Positions 1 to 7,081 of a DNA stretch of 11,694 nt are shown in pieces. The notes beneath the pieces are model-generated. The model did no database searches, had not been told where the DNA came from, and saw only the letters and a list, made by a program, of their open reading frames with translations. The stretch's first letter is position 1. Each line of letters opens with the position of its first letter. A program made the position numbers and the translations under genes. Source of the DNA: JAZFYD01 sp036443405. Its GTDB lineage: Bacteria > Planctomycetota > PLA2. Location: contig JAZFYD010000045.1 of the NCBI GenBank assembly GCA_036443405.1, positions 1 through 11,694 of the forward strand. The letters are read 5' to 3'.

Positions 1-50
1 CCGGTCAGCTCTCCGCCGATCAGGCCACAGAGGTCTCGGATTTTGGGCAT
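1..50 (-). CDS. 5' end of an unidentified gene running off the window (partial)
   Basis: An ATG on the minus strand at 50 opens a frame with no stop up to the window edge, giving 16 codons that read MPKIRDLCGLIGGELT. It would be transcribed divergently from the deacetylase gene at 130, with 79 bases between the two starts. I see no clear Shine-Dalgarno sequence before it. The stretch is too short to identify a family. It could also be chance open frame, which is common at this GC content. The other nearby ATG (at 70, different frame) reaches a stop after 16 codons, so this one is the better candidate. Confidence 0.3.
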   Translation of the reverse strand, partial: MPKIRDLCGLIGGELT

Positions 51-129
51 CGCGGACCGAAAACTACCATAGCTAGCCTCAGGCGGAATTGCCGACGGGG
101 CCCGCGCCTGTCGATAGAAGGTCCGTCCT

Positions 130-990
130 ATGGAAATTCTGTTCAACGCCGACGACTACGGCCTCACCCGCGGGATCACCGACCGCATTCTGGAAACGCA
201 CGATGACGGAGTGCTGCAGGGTGTGAGTCTGATCGCGAACGGCCATGCGTTCGACTACGCCGTGGCCGAACTCGCGCGGCGGCCAGGTCTCCTGCTGACC
301 GTCCACCTGAACCTCATCGAGGGCCGCGCGCTGGCGCCCGCCGCCGAGATTCCCGATCTCATCGATGCCGACGGCTATCTCCGCCACTCGTTCGTCTCGC
401 TTTGGCGGATGCACTCGCTGTTGAGCCGCACGGAGAAAGCGAGCCTCGGGGACCAAGTCGAGCGGGAGATGCGCGCGCAGATCGAACGTATCGAAGACGC
501 GGCCGGGAAAGACGTGCCGCTTGGATTCGACGGGCACCAGCACACGCACATGATTCCGTTCGTTTTCGAGCGCCTGTCCGCGCTCCTAGCGGAGCGCACG
601 CCGCGGTACGTGCGGCTACCCGAGGAACCTTGGTTCGTCGCCGCGCCGATCCGCCACTACGTCGGCCTCAACCCGGTCAAGCACATGCTGCTGAAGCGGT
701 TGTCGCGGCGGCATCGCGGCGGTCTCGCGGCGCCGACGTGCGACGCGTTCGTCGGCGTGCTGCACACCGGCGGCATGACCGTCGCGAACGTGAAGGCCGC
801 GCTTGCGGCGCTGAAACCCGGCGCGGGCCTGGTCGAGGTGCTGCTGCACCCCGGCGGAGCATCGCCCGACGAGTCCCCGCTGTGGGAACACCAACCGTGG
901 CATCGTGACTACTACTTCGCCAACGGGCGCGCGCGGGAAAGCGCTGTGCTGAAAGGCGCCGGGTTGCGGGCGTTGCTGGAGGCATCGTGA
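130..990 (+). CDS. YdjC/ChbG/HpnK-family carbohydrate deacetylase
   Basis: Predicted 286-residue metal-dependent deacetylase of the YdjC superfamily, whose known members remove acetyl groups from N-acetylated sugars (ChbG on chitooligosaccharides) or act in hopanoid head-group synthesis (HpnK). The hallmark motifs are visible: NADDYG at residues 6-11 (likely metal and catalytic Asp pair), TVHLNLIEG around His59, DGHQHTH at 134-140, and a C-terminal LLHPGG segment. Length is normal for the family. ATG at 130 is preceded by AGAAGG (116-121) with 8 bases of spacing. Its stop overlaps the GTG start of the next gene by four bases (GTGA, 987-990), so the two are probably translationally coupled. 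The neighbourhood of carbamoyl- and methyltransferases and an SDR suggests the substrate is a surface glycan or glycolipid precursor, but whether it acts like HpnK or ChbG cannot be decided from sequence. Confidence 0.88.
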   Translation: MEILFNADDYGLTRGITDRILETHDDGVLQGVSLIANGHAFDYAVAELARRPGLLLTVHLNLIEGRALAPAAEIPDLIDADGYLRHSFVSLWRMHSLLSRTEKASLGDQVEREMRAQIERIEDAAGKDVPLGFDGHQHTHMIPFVFERLSALLAERTPRYVRLPEEPWFVAAPIRHYVGLNPVKHMLLKRLSRRHRGGLAAPTCDAFVGVLHTGGMTVANVKAALAALKPGAGLVEVLLHPGGASPDESPLWEHQPWHRDYYFANGRARESAVLKGAGLRALLEAS

Positions 991-1937
991 GCCGGCGCAA
1001 CAGGTGGTTCCTCCACTTCGCGATTCTGGCGCTGCTCCTGTTGGCGGCGTGGATGTTCGTGGACTTCGCCGCGCTCGGCACGGCATTGCGACGCGCCCCG
1101 CTCCCGACCGTCGCGGTGTTGGTGGTGGCGTACTGCCTGGACCGGCTCGCGATGGCGCTGAAGTGGCAACCGCTGCTTCGAGCGGTCGGGATCCACATCC
1201 CGCTGCGCGAGGTCGTCTTGATCTACTTCGAAGCGTCGTTTGTCGGGCGGGCGCTGCCGACCGCGCTGGGCGGCGACGCGCTGCGTATCTACCGCGTATC
1301 GAAAATCTCCGGCCAAACGGCCGCCGTCGTGAGTGCCGCCGCTGTGGAGAAGATCGCGGGCATCATCGCGGCCGCGTTGATCGCTTCGTTCGGAGCCATT
1401 TGGCTCGCGCGGGACCTCGCCGAAGCGGAACTTCATCCGCTCCTGATCGCCGTGCCGGGCTGCGCCGCCCTGACGGTCGTTCTTTTCGGTGTGTCCCTCT
1501 CGACCAAGATCGGCGCCACACTCGTGGGATGGCTGCCGGGTGCAGCCGTGCGACGCGCCGCGACGAAGTTCCTCGAAGCGTATCAGGCCTATCGAAAAAA
1601 ACGCGGCGTGATCGTAAGCGGAATCGTGTATTCGTTGCTCGAACAAGCGCTGCAGGTCGCGATTCTCTTTTTCGCGGCGCGCGCCGTCGGCATCACGGCT
1701 CCCACCGGAGTGCTGGTCGCGGTGTTGGCCGTCAGCGAGTTCCTCAGAAAGATCGCGATCGTGCTCGAGGGCTGGGGACTCGCGACCATCGTCACCGTCG
1801 GCGTGCTGGCGCTTGCCGGTATCGACGAGAACGAGGCTTTCGCGCTCGCGATCTTGGCAACACTGATCGCATGGCTCGCCGTACTACCCGGCGGCCTGCT
1901 CCTCCTCCGCGCACGTCGCAGCGAAAACGAAGATTAG
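987..1937 (+). CDS. LPG-synthase-TM / UPF0104 (YbhN-like) flippase-like membrane protein
   Basis: A 316-residue polytopic inner-membrane protein. Hydrophobic segments lie at about 8-26, 38-56, 75-92, 118-140, 150-170, 207-232, 238-258, 265-282 and 286-308. The family signature is visible as GRALPTALGGDALRIYRVSK (87-106), followed by the AAAVEKIAGII segment (118-127), corresponding to the lP-x-GGD-x-R and v-x-E-R/K-x-x-G motifs of PF03706. That family includes the flippase part of MprF and many stand-alone proteins found in glycolipid and polysaccharide clusters, probably moving or modifying lipid-linked substrates. The start is GTG at 987, overlapping the deacetylase stop by four bases, so the pair are likely co-translated and may act on the same lipid-linked sugar. 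The gene ends at TAG 1935-1937 and converges with the carbamoyltransferase gene, leaving 61 bases between stops. Transport activity is inferred from family context only. Confidence 0.85.
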   Translation: MSRRNRWFLHFAILALLLLAAWMFVDFAALGTALRRAPLPTVAVLVVAYCLDRLAMALKWQPLLRAVGIHIPLREVVLIYFEASFVGRALPTALGGDALRIYRVSKISGQTAAVVSAAAVEKIAGIIAAALIASFGAIWLARDLAEAELHPLLIAVPGCAALTVVLFGVSLSTKIGATLVGWLPGAAVRRAATKFLEAYQAYRKKRGVIVSGIVYSLLEQALQVAILFFAARAVGITAPTGVLVAVLAVSEFLRKIAIVLEGWGLATIVTVGVLALAGIDENEAFALAILATLIAWLAVLPGGLLLLRARRSENED

Positions 1938-1963
1938 CCACAGCGGCACAGAGCCACGGAGCC
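1937..1963. repeat. Imperfect 8-bp tandem repeat (GCCACAGA-like) at convergent gene ends
   Basis: Directly after the membrane-protein stop codon the sequence reads as three 8-base units, GCCACAGC, GGCACAGA and GCCACGGA, followed by GCC. From memory, degenerate arrays of the type CCACAGAGGCACAGAG occur in intergenic DNA of many GC-rich environmental bacteria, so this may be a remnant of such a dispersed element. Only one short copy is in the window, so the assignment is tentative. Confidence 0.35.
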
Positions 1964-1972
1964 GGTGCTGCC

Positions 1973-1998
1973 CTCTGCAGCGGCCCGCACTGCGAGAG
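1973..1998. terminator. Weak hairpin between convergent genes
   Basis: CTCTGCAG (1973-1980) pairs with CTGCGAGAG (1990-1998), giving eight base pairs with one bulged base around a 9-base loop. It abuts the carbamoyltransferase stop (TAG, 1999-2001 on the minus strand) and lies within the 61-base gap between convergent genes, where a terminator would be expected. There is no U-tract on either side, so intrinsic termination is doubtful. Confidence 0.22.
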
Positions 1999-3741
1999 CT
2001 ACTGAGCGTCTTTGTTGGTCAGCCCGTCTTCGTGGGTCAGCAGGAAGGGGCCGATCGCCAGGTGATCGAGGCGGCCGAGGCGGAAGGCGCGGATCGCGTC
2101 TCCGGGGGTGCACACGATCGGCTCCTCGTGCATGTTGAACGAAGTGTTCACCAGCACCGGCACGCCGGTCAGCTCATGGAAATTCGTCAGCACCTTGTGG
2201 AACGAGGGGTTGGTCCTCTCCTCCACGACCTGCGGACGCGCGGTTCCGTCGATGTGCACAACGGCAGGGCAGCGCTCCCGCATCCACTCCGTGCACTCCA
2301 TCGTGATCGTCATGTAGCGGGCGGGGCTGGCGGATCCGTCGTTCCACATGAACAGCTTGTCCTCCTCACCGGCGAGGACGGCGGGCGCAAACGGCATGAA
2401 CTCCGTGCGGTTGAGACGCTTGTTCAGCCAATCGTTCACGGCGCGCTCGCTCGTGCGGTACATGATCGTCCGGTTCCCGAGCGCGCGCGGTCCGTACTCC
2501 ATCGCGCCGTTGAAGCGTGCGACGACGCGACCATCCTTCAGGAGTTCGGCCATCTTGTTCTCGATCGGGTCGTGGCGTTCGTACGGCAGGCCCGAGTCCT
2601 TGAGCGCGGACTCGATCTCCTCGTCGCTGAACGACGATCCGAGATACACGTGGGAAACAGGCTCGACCGCGTGACCCGCGTCGCGAGACGCGCAGATGGC
2701 CGCGCCGGATGCGAGACCACCGTCCCCCATCGCGGGATAGACGTACACGTTGTCGGTCTCCTCCAGATCGGAGATGCGCTGATTCATGAGCACGTTCGCG
2801 AACACCCCGCCGCTCAGGCAGACGTTGCGCCTACCGGACTTGGGGATCCAGTGACGCATGTACTTCGTCACGACCTCTTCCAGGTGCGTCTGGATGCTGG
2901 CCGCGAGATCCTCGTGTTCCCAATCCTGCGGGAGCCGCTCGCGCAGCGTCCGGATCGCGGACCCGAAGAACACGCGGCCCTTGTTCACGATCGATCCGTC
3001 CTCGAAGTCAATCAGCTCGCGCAGCAGATCCAGGTGGAGCGGCTTGCCGCGGGCCGAGAGCCCGGTGATCTTGCCCTCGTGGATCGATGCGCGGTATCCG
3101 CAGAGGTGCGTGACGTAGGCGTAATAGTTGCCGATCGAGTCGAAGCTGTCCACGTTGTGCAGCAACTCCTCGGTCAGTCCGTTCATGCGGTAGACGTGGC
3201 CGCTGCTTCCGTCGCCGCCACCGTCCAACGAGATCGAAACCGCGTCCTCGAAACCGGAGGCCGCGAAGGATGCGATCGCGTGGCAACGGTGGTGATCGAA
3301 ATAGGCGACAGGCGCCGTGATCCCCGCCTGGCCCAACAACCGGCTGACGTGGGATCGCCGCCGGCCCATCGAAAGGCGCTTCAGCGCCCGATAGACCGAC
3401 CGCGCAAACGCCCAGTTTCCGAGCGGCTTGGCCAGGGTCGACGCGATCGCGTTGCGGATCGTTCCGACACCCGACGCATCATGGAACCAGCCCTTGTTCG
3501 GCTCGGACTCCGGAACGCACACCTCGAGAAAGGACGCCATCGCCACCTGTGTCACGTCGGCCGGCTGCACGTCGCCGAGTCGCAGCACCTCGGCCACCGC
3601 GAGGCGCGGAAAGCCGATGGACATTTTCATGCGGTTCAGACGTTCCTCGTTGACGGCCGCCACGAGCTTGCCGTCGACGACGAGCGCCGCACCGGCGTCG
3701 TCCCCGTCCGTGATACCGAGAAAGACGTTATTTGCGGGCAT
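1999..3741 (-). CDS. NodU/CmcH-family O-carbamoyltransferase
   Basis: A 580-residue protein of the carbamoyltransferase family, which transfers a carbamoyl group from carbamoyl phosphate to a hydroxyl of a sugar or antibiotic through a carbamoyl-adenylate. The Kae1-like half carries the AGAALVVDGKLVAAV segment (16-30), NEERLNRMK (31-39), the metal site DHHRCHA (149-155, H150 and H154), SLDGGGDG (171-178), CLSGGVFANVLMN (308-320) and MGDGG (338-342). The YrdC-like C-terminal part shows EYGPRALGNRTI (415-426), MPFAPAVL (449-456) and VNTSFNMHEEPIVCTPGDAI (531-550). Length is typical for the family. ATG at 3741 overlaps the end of the upstream methyltransferase gene by 14 bases; no strong Shine-Dalgarno is seen, which fits translational coupling. 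One oddity: the position normally occupied by the His of the N-terminal His-Asp pair is Asp14. The neighbours suggest that it decorates a surface glycan; the exact acceptor is unknown. Confidence 0.92.
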   Translation of the reverse strand: MPANNVFLGITDGDDAGAALVVDGKLVAAVNEERLNRMKMSIGFPRLAVAEVLRLGDVQPADVTQVAMASFLEVCVPESEPNKGWFHDASGVGTIRNAIASTLAKPLGNWAFARSVYRALKRLSMGRRRSHVSRLLGQAGITAPVAYFDHHRCHAIASFAASGFEDAVSISLDGGGDGSSGHVYRMNGLTEELLHNVDSFDSIGNYYAYVTHLCGYRASIHEGKITGLSARGKPLHLDLLRELIDFEDGSIVNKGRVFFGSAIRTLRERLPQDWEHEDLAASIQTHLEEVVTKYMRHWIPKSGRRNVCLSGGVFANVLMNQRISDLEETDNVYVYPAMGDGGLASGAAICASRDAGHAVEPVSHVYLGSSFSDEEIESALKDSGLPYERHDPIENKMAELLKDGRVVARFNGAMEYGPRALGNRTIMYRTSERAVNDWLNKRLNRTEFMPFAPAVLAGEEDKLFMWNDGSASPARYMTITMECTEWMRERCPAVVHIDGTARPQVVEERTNPSFHKVLTNFHELTGVPVLVNTSFNMHEEPIVCTPGDAIRAFRLGRLDHLAIGPFLLTHEDGLTNKDAQ

Positions 3742-4534
3742 ATACGGAGATCTTGTATGCCAACCGCTTTGCGATCGCGGTCGGGAGGAGATTGAACACT
3801 GGCCGGAAGATACGGTTGTACAGCCACGCTTTCGGGCCCTTGCGCAGCGTCTTCAGCGCACGGTAATGCTGCAGGTGGGTCTCGACGTCCTTGAACTTGT
3901 CGAACATCGCCTCGACCTCGGCGACGCTGTAGAAGACTGTGACGGGCGGATCGCCCTCTTTGAACTCGATGGGCTCGCGACCGTAGCGCGAGATGTAGTA
4001 CATCCACGAATGGCGCCGGTAGAGATGGCAGATGAACGCGTGGCCGCCGGGCTTGAGTACGCGATAGGCCTCGGCGACCGCACGCGGCGTGTCGCCGGTG
4101 TGATGCAGCACGCCGCGCGAGTAGACGACATCGAACGTCTCGTCCTCGAACGGGAGATCCAGCGCGCTCGCCGGTTTCAGGTCGGCCTCGAGGCCGGAGT
4201 GCTGCACGTTCAAACGGGCCAGCGCGACGGATTGAGGGCTGAGGTCGACGCCCGAAACGTTCAGGCCTTCGCGCGCCCAGGCGGCCGAATCGAAACCCAT
4301 CCCGCAGCCGATCTCGAGTAGCGAGCGCCCCTTCAGCTTTGGACCGTTCTCGCGAATCAGATCAACGATCCACGAAAACCGCTCGGTCATGTGCGGCCGG
4401 ATGTGTTCGAAGAACTCCGGGCTGCCGACCTCTACGCTCGGGTCGACGCGGAACTGGGTCCCCAACGGGTTCTTGTCCCAGTACGCGCGGATGTCCCCGA
4501 GCTGTGAGTCCGTTTCCGCCGACGCCGACGTCAC
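3728..4534 (-). CDS. Class I SAM-dependent methyltransferase (intact member of a tandem pair)
   Basis: A 268-residue methyltransferase with a full Rossmann core: motif I EIGCGMGFDS (74-83), acidic end of strand 2 at D97 (GVDLSP), the SALDLPFEDETFDVVYS stretch with GVLHHTGDT (141-149), and VLKPGG (159-164). The frame is open further upstream, but that extension lies on top of the preceding gene and is low-complexity Arg-rich. The GTG at 4534 overlaps that gene's TGA stop by four bases (GTGA on the minus strand) and gives an N-terminus (AYWDKNPLGTQF, 17-28) that aligns with its paralogue (RYWDSHTMGTQF), so I choose this start. Its last 14 bases overlap the carbamoyltransferase start. Likely role: O-methylation of a sugar or lipid intermediate in the same pathway as the carbamoyltransferase. 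The substrate cannot be read from sequence. Confidence 0.88.
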   Translation of the reverse strand: MTSASAETDSQLGDIRAYWDKNPLGTQFRVDPSVEVGSPEFFEHIRPHMTERFSWIVDLIRENGPKLKGRSLLEIGCGMGFDSAAWAREGLNVSGVDLSPQSVALARLNVQHSGLEADLKPASALDLPFEDETFDVVYSRGVLHHTGDTPRAVAEAYRVLKPGGHAFICHLYRRHSWMYYISRYGREPIEFKEGDPPVTVFYSVAEVEAMFDKFKDVETHLQHYRALKTLRKGPKAWLYNRIFRPVFNLLPTAIAKRLAYKISVYARK

Positions 4535-4968
4535 GCCGGTTTGTTCCCCGTAATCACGAACTTGAATCCGAAGGGGCGCGCCAGCGCTTTGGGGATCAAA
4601 CGGTACAGCGGATGAAACGCGCTGCCGACGGTGAAGCGGCCTGTGTCCCCCATGACCTCGAAATGCTGCTTTGCATTTCTCAGGGCGTTGGGAGTCAGGT
4701 CCACCGACGTCACGTCGACGCCTCGCTTTTTCCACTCGAGGGAGTCGAAACCCATTCCGCACCCGACCTCTACGAGGCTCTTGCCGCGGAGGGCCACCGA
4801 CTCCTTGTCGTACAGCGGGATCAGGTACTCGTGGCGGAACATGATCGGGTGGAGCCGCTCGAAAAACTCCTTGGATCCCGGCTCCACGGCCTCGCCCCGC
4901 AGGAACTGGGTTCCCATGGTGTGCGAATCCCAGTAGCGGTAGACGTCTTGCGCGTTCGGTTCAGTCAT
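4531..4968 (-). CDS. Internally deleted class I SAM methyltransferase (paralogue of the downstream gene)
   Basis: A 145-residue product clearly homologous to the next gene. It has the same N-terminal box (YWDSHTMGTQF, 12-22), motif I VEVGCGMGFDS (66-76) and D90 (SVDLTP), but after TVGSA (113-117) it jumps directly to FHPLYRLIPKALA (118-130). That segment matches the extreme C-terminus of the paralogue (FRPVFNLLPTAIA). About 118 residues corresponding to paralogue positions 125-242 are absent, in frame, removing strands 4-7 and the HHTGDT and LKPGG motifs. It is unlikely to be an active methyltransferase alone. ATG at 4968 is chosen over the TTG at 4983 because GGGGGAA lies six bases before it. 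The stop overlaps the next start by four bases. It could be a decaying gene, a regulatory or partner subunit that still binds SAM, or an assembly artefact. Confidence 0.8.
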   Translation of the reverse strand: MTEPNAQDVYRYWDSHTMGTQFLRGEAVEPGSKEFFERLHPIMFRHEYLIPLYDKESVALRGKSLVEVGCGMGFDSLEWKKRGVDVTSVDLTPNALRNAKQHFEVMGDTGRFTVGSAFHPLYRLIPKALARPFGFKFVITGNKPA

Positions 4969-4974
4969 CGCGTA

Positions 4975-4981
4975 TTCCCCC
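4975..4981 (-). promoter_or_regulatory. Ribosome binding site deciding the start of the truncated methyltransferase
   Basis: On the minus strand GGGGGAA is followed by TACGCG and then the ATG at 4968. This purine-rich block with six-base spacing supports 4968 as the start. The TTG at 4983 lies at the edge of this purine block, so starting there would make the site part of the coding sequence. Confidence 0.5.
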
Positions 4982-5056
4982 AATTTCGGTCATCGGAGGG
5001 ACCCACTGGAGCGCCGAGCCGCCAAGAATGGGAGAAATCCCTCGGGCCACGGCAGC

Positions 5057-5062
5057 TAGAAT
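5057..5062 (+). promoter_or_regulatory. Candidate -10-like element TAGAAT upstream of the lipoprotein gene
   Basis: TAGAAT differs from the sigma-70 -10 consensus TATAAT at one position. It lies in the 168-base divergent region between the minus-strand methyltransferase operon and the plus-strand lipoprotein gene, 74 bases before the ATG at 5137. GGCA and TGCC flank it as a short inverted repeat. No good -35 hexamer is seen at 16-18 bases upstream. The assignment leans on two further copies of the same hexamer upstream of other genes in the window. Confidence 0.3.
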
Positions 5063-5136
5063 GCCCAAAGATGCGGTCCCACGGTTTCGAGGAGTGCTCT
5101 CGAGCCGCGAGGGCCAAGACAGTGAATCCGGAAGCG

Positions 5137-6996
5137 ATGAACAACAGACGCCGCCACGTCGGCGCTCGGTCCGGGGCGCTTGGCACGCTCGCGCTGACCA
5201 CCCCGGTCATGCTGATGGTTTTGGTGTCCGCACTCGCGGGCTGCTCGTCGGAAAACCCTCGGCCGGTGCCGAACGAGCCCCAGTTCTTCCAACTCTCGGT
5301 CATCGGCGGCTCGGGCAGTGGCGAATACGAAGTTGGCACCGAGGTCGCCATCGCGGCAGCGGACGCGCCTGACGGCCACGCATTCGACCGGTGGGTCGGA
5401 GATGTCGAGGTACTCGCGGATGTTCGAGCTCCGAGCGGATCGTTCTCCATGCCCGCGCAGTTCCTCACACTCACGGCGCGGTTCCTGCCGGTCACCCCGC
5501 CGCCCGCAAAGGACCGATACGCGCGCTGGCAGAAGATCGAACTCACGTTCGGCGGCCCAGCCTCAACGGCCCTGAGCGAGGAGACCAATCCGTTCGAGAT
5601 CCGCATGGACGTCACGTTCACGCTCGCGGGCGGACGGAGTTACGTCGTGCCCGCGTATTACGACGGGGACGGCGCCGGCGGGCCGGACGGAGACGTTTGG
5701 CGTGTGCGGTTCGCCGCGGACACCGACGGACGCTGGGATTGGCTGACCGCGAGTCCGGAGCCGGGCCTCAACGGCCAAAGCGGCTGTTTCGAGATCGACG
5801 CGCCGGCGGCGGACGCAACCGGCTTTTTCAAGAACGGACGCCTCAGCGGGATTGGCGAGCACTACCTCCGGTTTGCCGACGGCACCTACTGGCTCAAGGG
5901 TGGCGCCGACGATCCGGAGGACTTCCTCGGCAGCTCGGCCCTGCCAACGCCGGCCGACAAACTCGCCGCGATCGACCAACTCGCGGACCACGGCATCAAT
6001 TCCCTGTACGTCATGACCATGAATGTCGGAGGGGACGGCAAGAACGTATGGCCGTGGATCGGTTCGAACCAGGACGAGGCGAAGGCGAACCATCGACGCT
6101 TCGATGTCGCGCGGCTAGCGGACTGGGAACGCGTCTTCGCGCACATGCAGAACAAGGGGCTCGCGATTCATCTCGTGCTGGAGGACGACGACGCGTGGAA
6201 CGGCTACGACCGGCCTCTCTACCTCCGCCAGATCATCGCGCGATTCGCCCACCACAACGCGCTGATCTGGAACATCGCCGAGGAGTACGAGGAAAACTAC
6301 ACCGCCGACGAAGTGAAGCTGATCGCGATGCAGATCAAGAGCCTGGACCCGTACGACCACCCCGTGGCGGTGCATCAGGCGCGCGAGCTGGAGTCGCACG
6401 AGCCGTTCTTGGGAAACGCGGATTTCGACATCACGAGCTTCCAGTCGACCGACGGTCCCCACAACGAACTCGCCGCGACCTGGTTCGGCAAATCGGGCGA
6501 GCACGCGCACAAGCTCGCGATCTCGTTCGACGAGACCGGCAAACTCGCGCCGACGGACCGCGAGAAGGCGCGCAAGATCGCCTGGGCGTGCTTCCTCGGC
6601 GGCGCCAACTACGAGATCCACACGTGGCCGATCTTCACCGGCACGAACACCTATGCGAACTACGCCGACATGCTCGACGACGTATCGCGCGTGCGGGGCT
6701 TTCTCGCGGACAATACGCCGTTTTGGGAGATGAGCCCCAGAAACGACCTGCTGAAGAACCGTGAAGACACCGACTACCTGTTCGCCAAACCCGGTGAGGT
6801 CTACGCCGTGTACTCGGAAACCGGCGAGTCGATCACGCTGGACCTCACGGGCGTGTCAGGCACGTTCCGCGTCCGATGGTTCGACCCCGCGGCCGGTGCG
6901 TTCCAGGACGACGACGACATCGAGGGTGGCGCCGCGAGAGAGATCGGTGGCCCTCCGTTCGCCGGGGATGCGGCCTGCCTCGTCGAAAAGCGGTAG
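5137..6996 (+). CDS. Lipoprotein glycoside-hydrolase-like protein (InlB-type repeat, DUF5060, barrel, collagen-binding-like C-terminus)
   Basis: A 619-residue predicted lipoprotein. ATG at 5137 gives a signal peptide with an Arg-rich start, a hydrophobic core and lipobox SALAGC with Cys36; a GTG at 5122, with GAGGG eight bases before it, is an alternative. In order: a divergent InlB B-repeat/bacterial repeat domain (about 49-116, with GSGEYEVGTEV and FDRWVGD), a DUF5060-type beta-sandwich (about 128-218, starting YARWQKIELTF), a TIM-barrel glycosidase-like domain (about 231-525) and a PF12904-like putative collagen-binding domain (547-619, VRWFDPAAGAFQDDDD). Candidate acid residues are E382/E383 in WNIAEEYEEN and E466 in ISFDETG, by analogy with DUF4038/DUF5060 hydrolases. 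It probably sits on the outer membrane or periplasmic face and trims or degrades a polysaccharide, perhaps the one made by this locus. Substrate and catalytic residues are inferred. The frame is open well upstream, but that part overlaps the opposite-strand methyltransferases and is not coding. Confidence 0.85.
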   Translation: MNNRRRHVGARSGALGTLALTTPVMLMVLVSALAGCSSENPRPVPNEPQFFQLSVIGGSGSGEYEVGTEVAIAAADAPDGHAFDRWVGDVEVLADVRAPSGSFSMPAQFLTLTARFLPVTPPPAKDRYARWQKIELTFGGPASTALSEETNPFEIRMDVTFTLAGGRSYVVPAYYDGDGAGGPDGDVWRVRFAADTDGRWDWLTASPEPGLNGQSGCFEIDAPAADATGFFKNGRLSGIGEHYLRFADGTYWLKGGADDPEDFLGSSALPTPADKLAAIDQLADHGINSLYVMTMNVGGDGKNVWPWIGSNQDEAKANHRRFDVARLADWERVFAHMQNKGLAIHLVLEDDDAWNGYDRPLYLRQIIARFAHHNALIWNIAEEYEENYTADEVKLIAMQIKSLDPYDHPVAVHQARELESHEPFLGNADFDITSFQSTDGPHNELAATWFGKSGEHAHKLAISFDETGKLAPTDREKARKIAWACFLGGANYEIHTWPIFTGTNTYANYADMLDDVSRVRGFLADNTPFWEMSPRNDLLKNREDTDYLFAKPGEVYAVYSETGESITLDLTGVSGTFRVRWFDPAAGAFQDDDDIEGGAAREIGGPPFAGDAACLVEKR

Positions 6997-7081
6997 GTTG
7001 CGCTCCTGTATTATGGAACGCGGGTTGCGTCGAGCGCGGGCAACGGGGAAATCGCGGGGGAAGCGTTGCGATCCAAGGACG

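Noticed and set aside
24..40. CCACAGAGG at the left edge resembling the 8-bp repeat at 1937
   Set aside because: Only one partial unit, and it may lie inside the start of a gene; it is not periodic.
2032..3795. A 587-codon open frame on the plus strand opposite the carbamoyltransferase gene
   Set aside because: It is antisense to a gene with complete family motifs. Its product is Arg/His/Val-rich with no recognisable domain, as expected for a codon-phase shadow in GC-rich DNA.
4535..4762. Longer start for the intact tandem methyltransferase
   Set aside because: The added 76 residues overlap the preceding gene out of frame and are Arg-rich. The GTG at 4534 gives a four-base overlap and an N-terminus that matches the paralogue.
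4339..5136. Upstream extension of the lipoprotein reading frame by 266 codons
   Set aside because: It covers the opposite-strand methyltransferases, lacks domain signals, and would bury the lipoprotein signal peptide inside the protein.
5391..6764. A 457-codon plus-strand open frame inside the lipoprotein gene
   Set aside because: Very Arg-rich with no domain, and the overlapping frame carries the lipobox, DUF5060 and barrel motifs.
7009..7014. TATTAT as a -10 box for the methyltransferase at 7082
   Set aside because: One mismatch to consensus, but there is no -35 box at a usual distance and the upstream gene is only a few bases away on the same strand, so read-through is equally likely.
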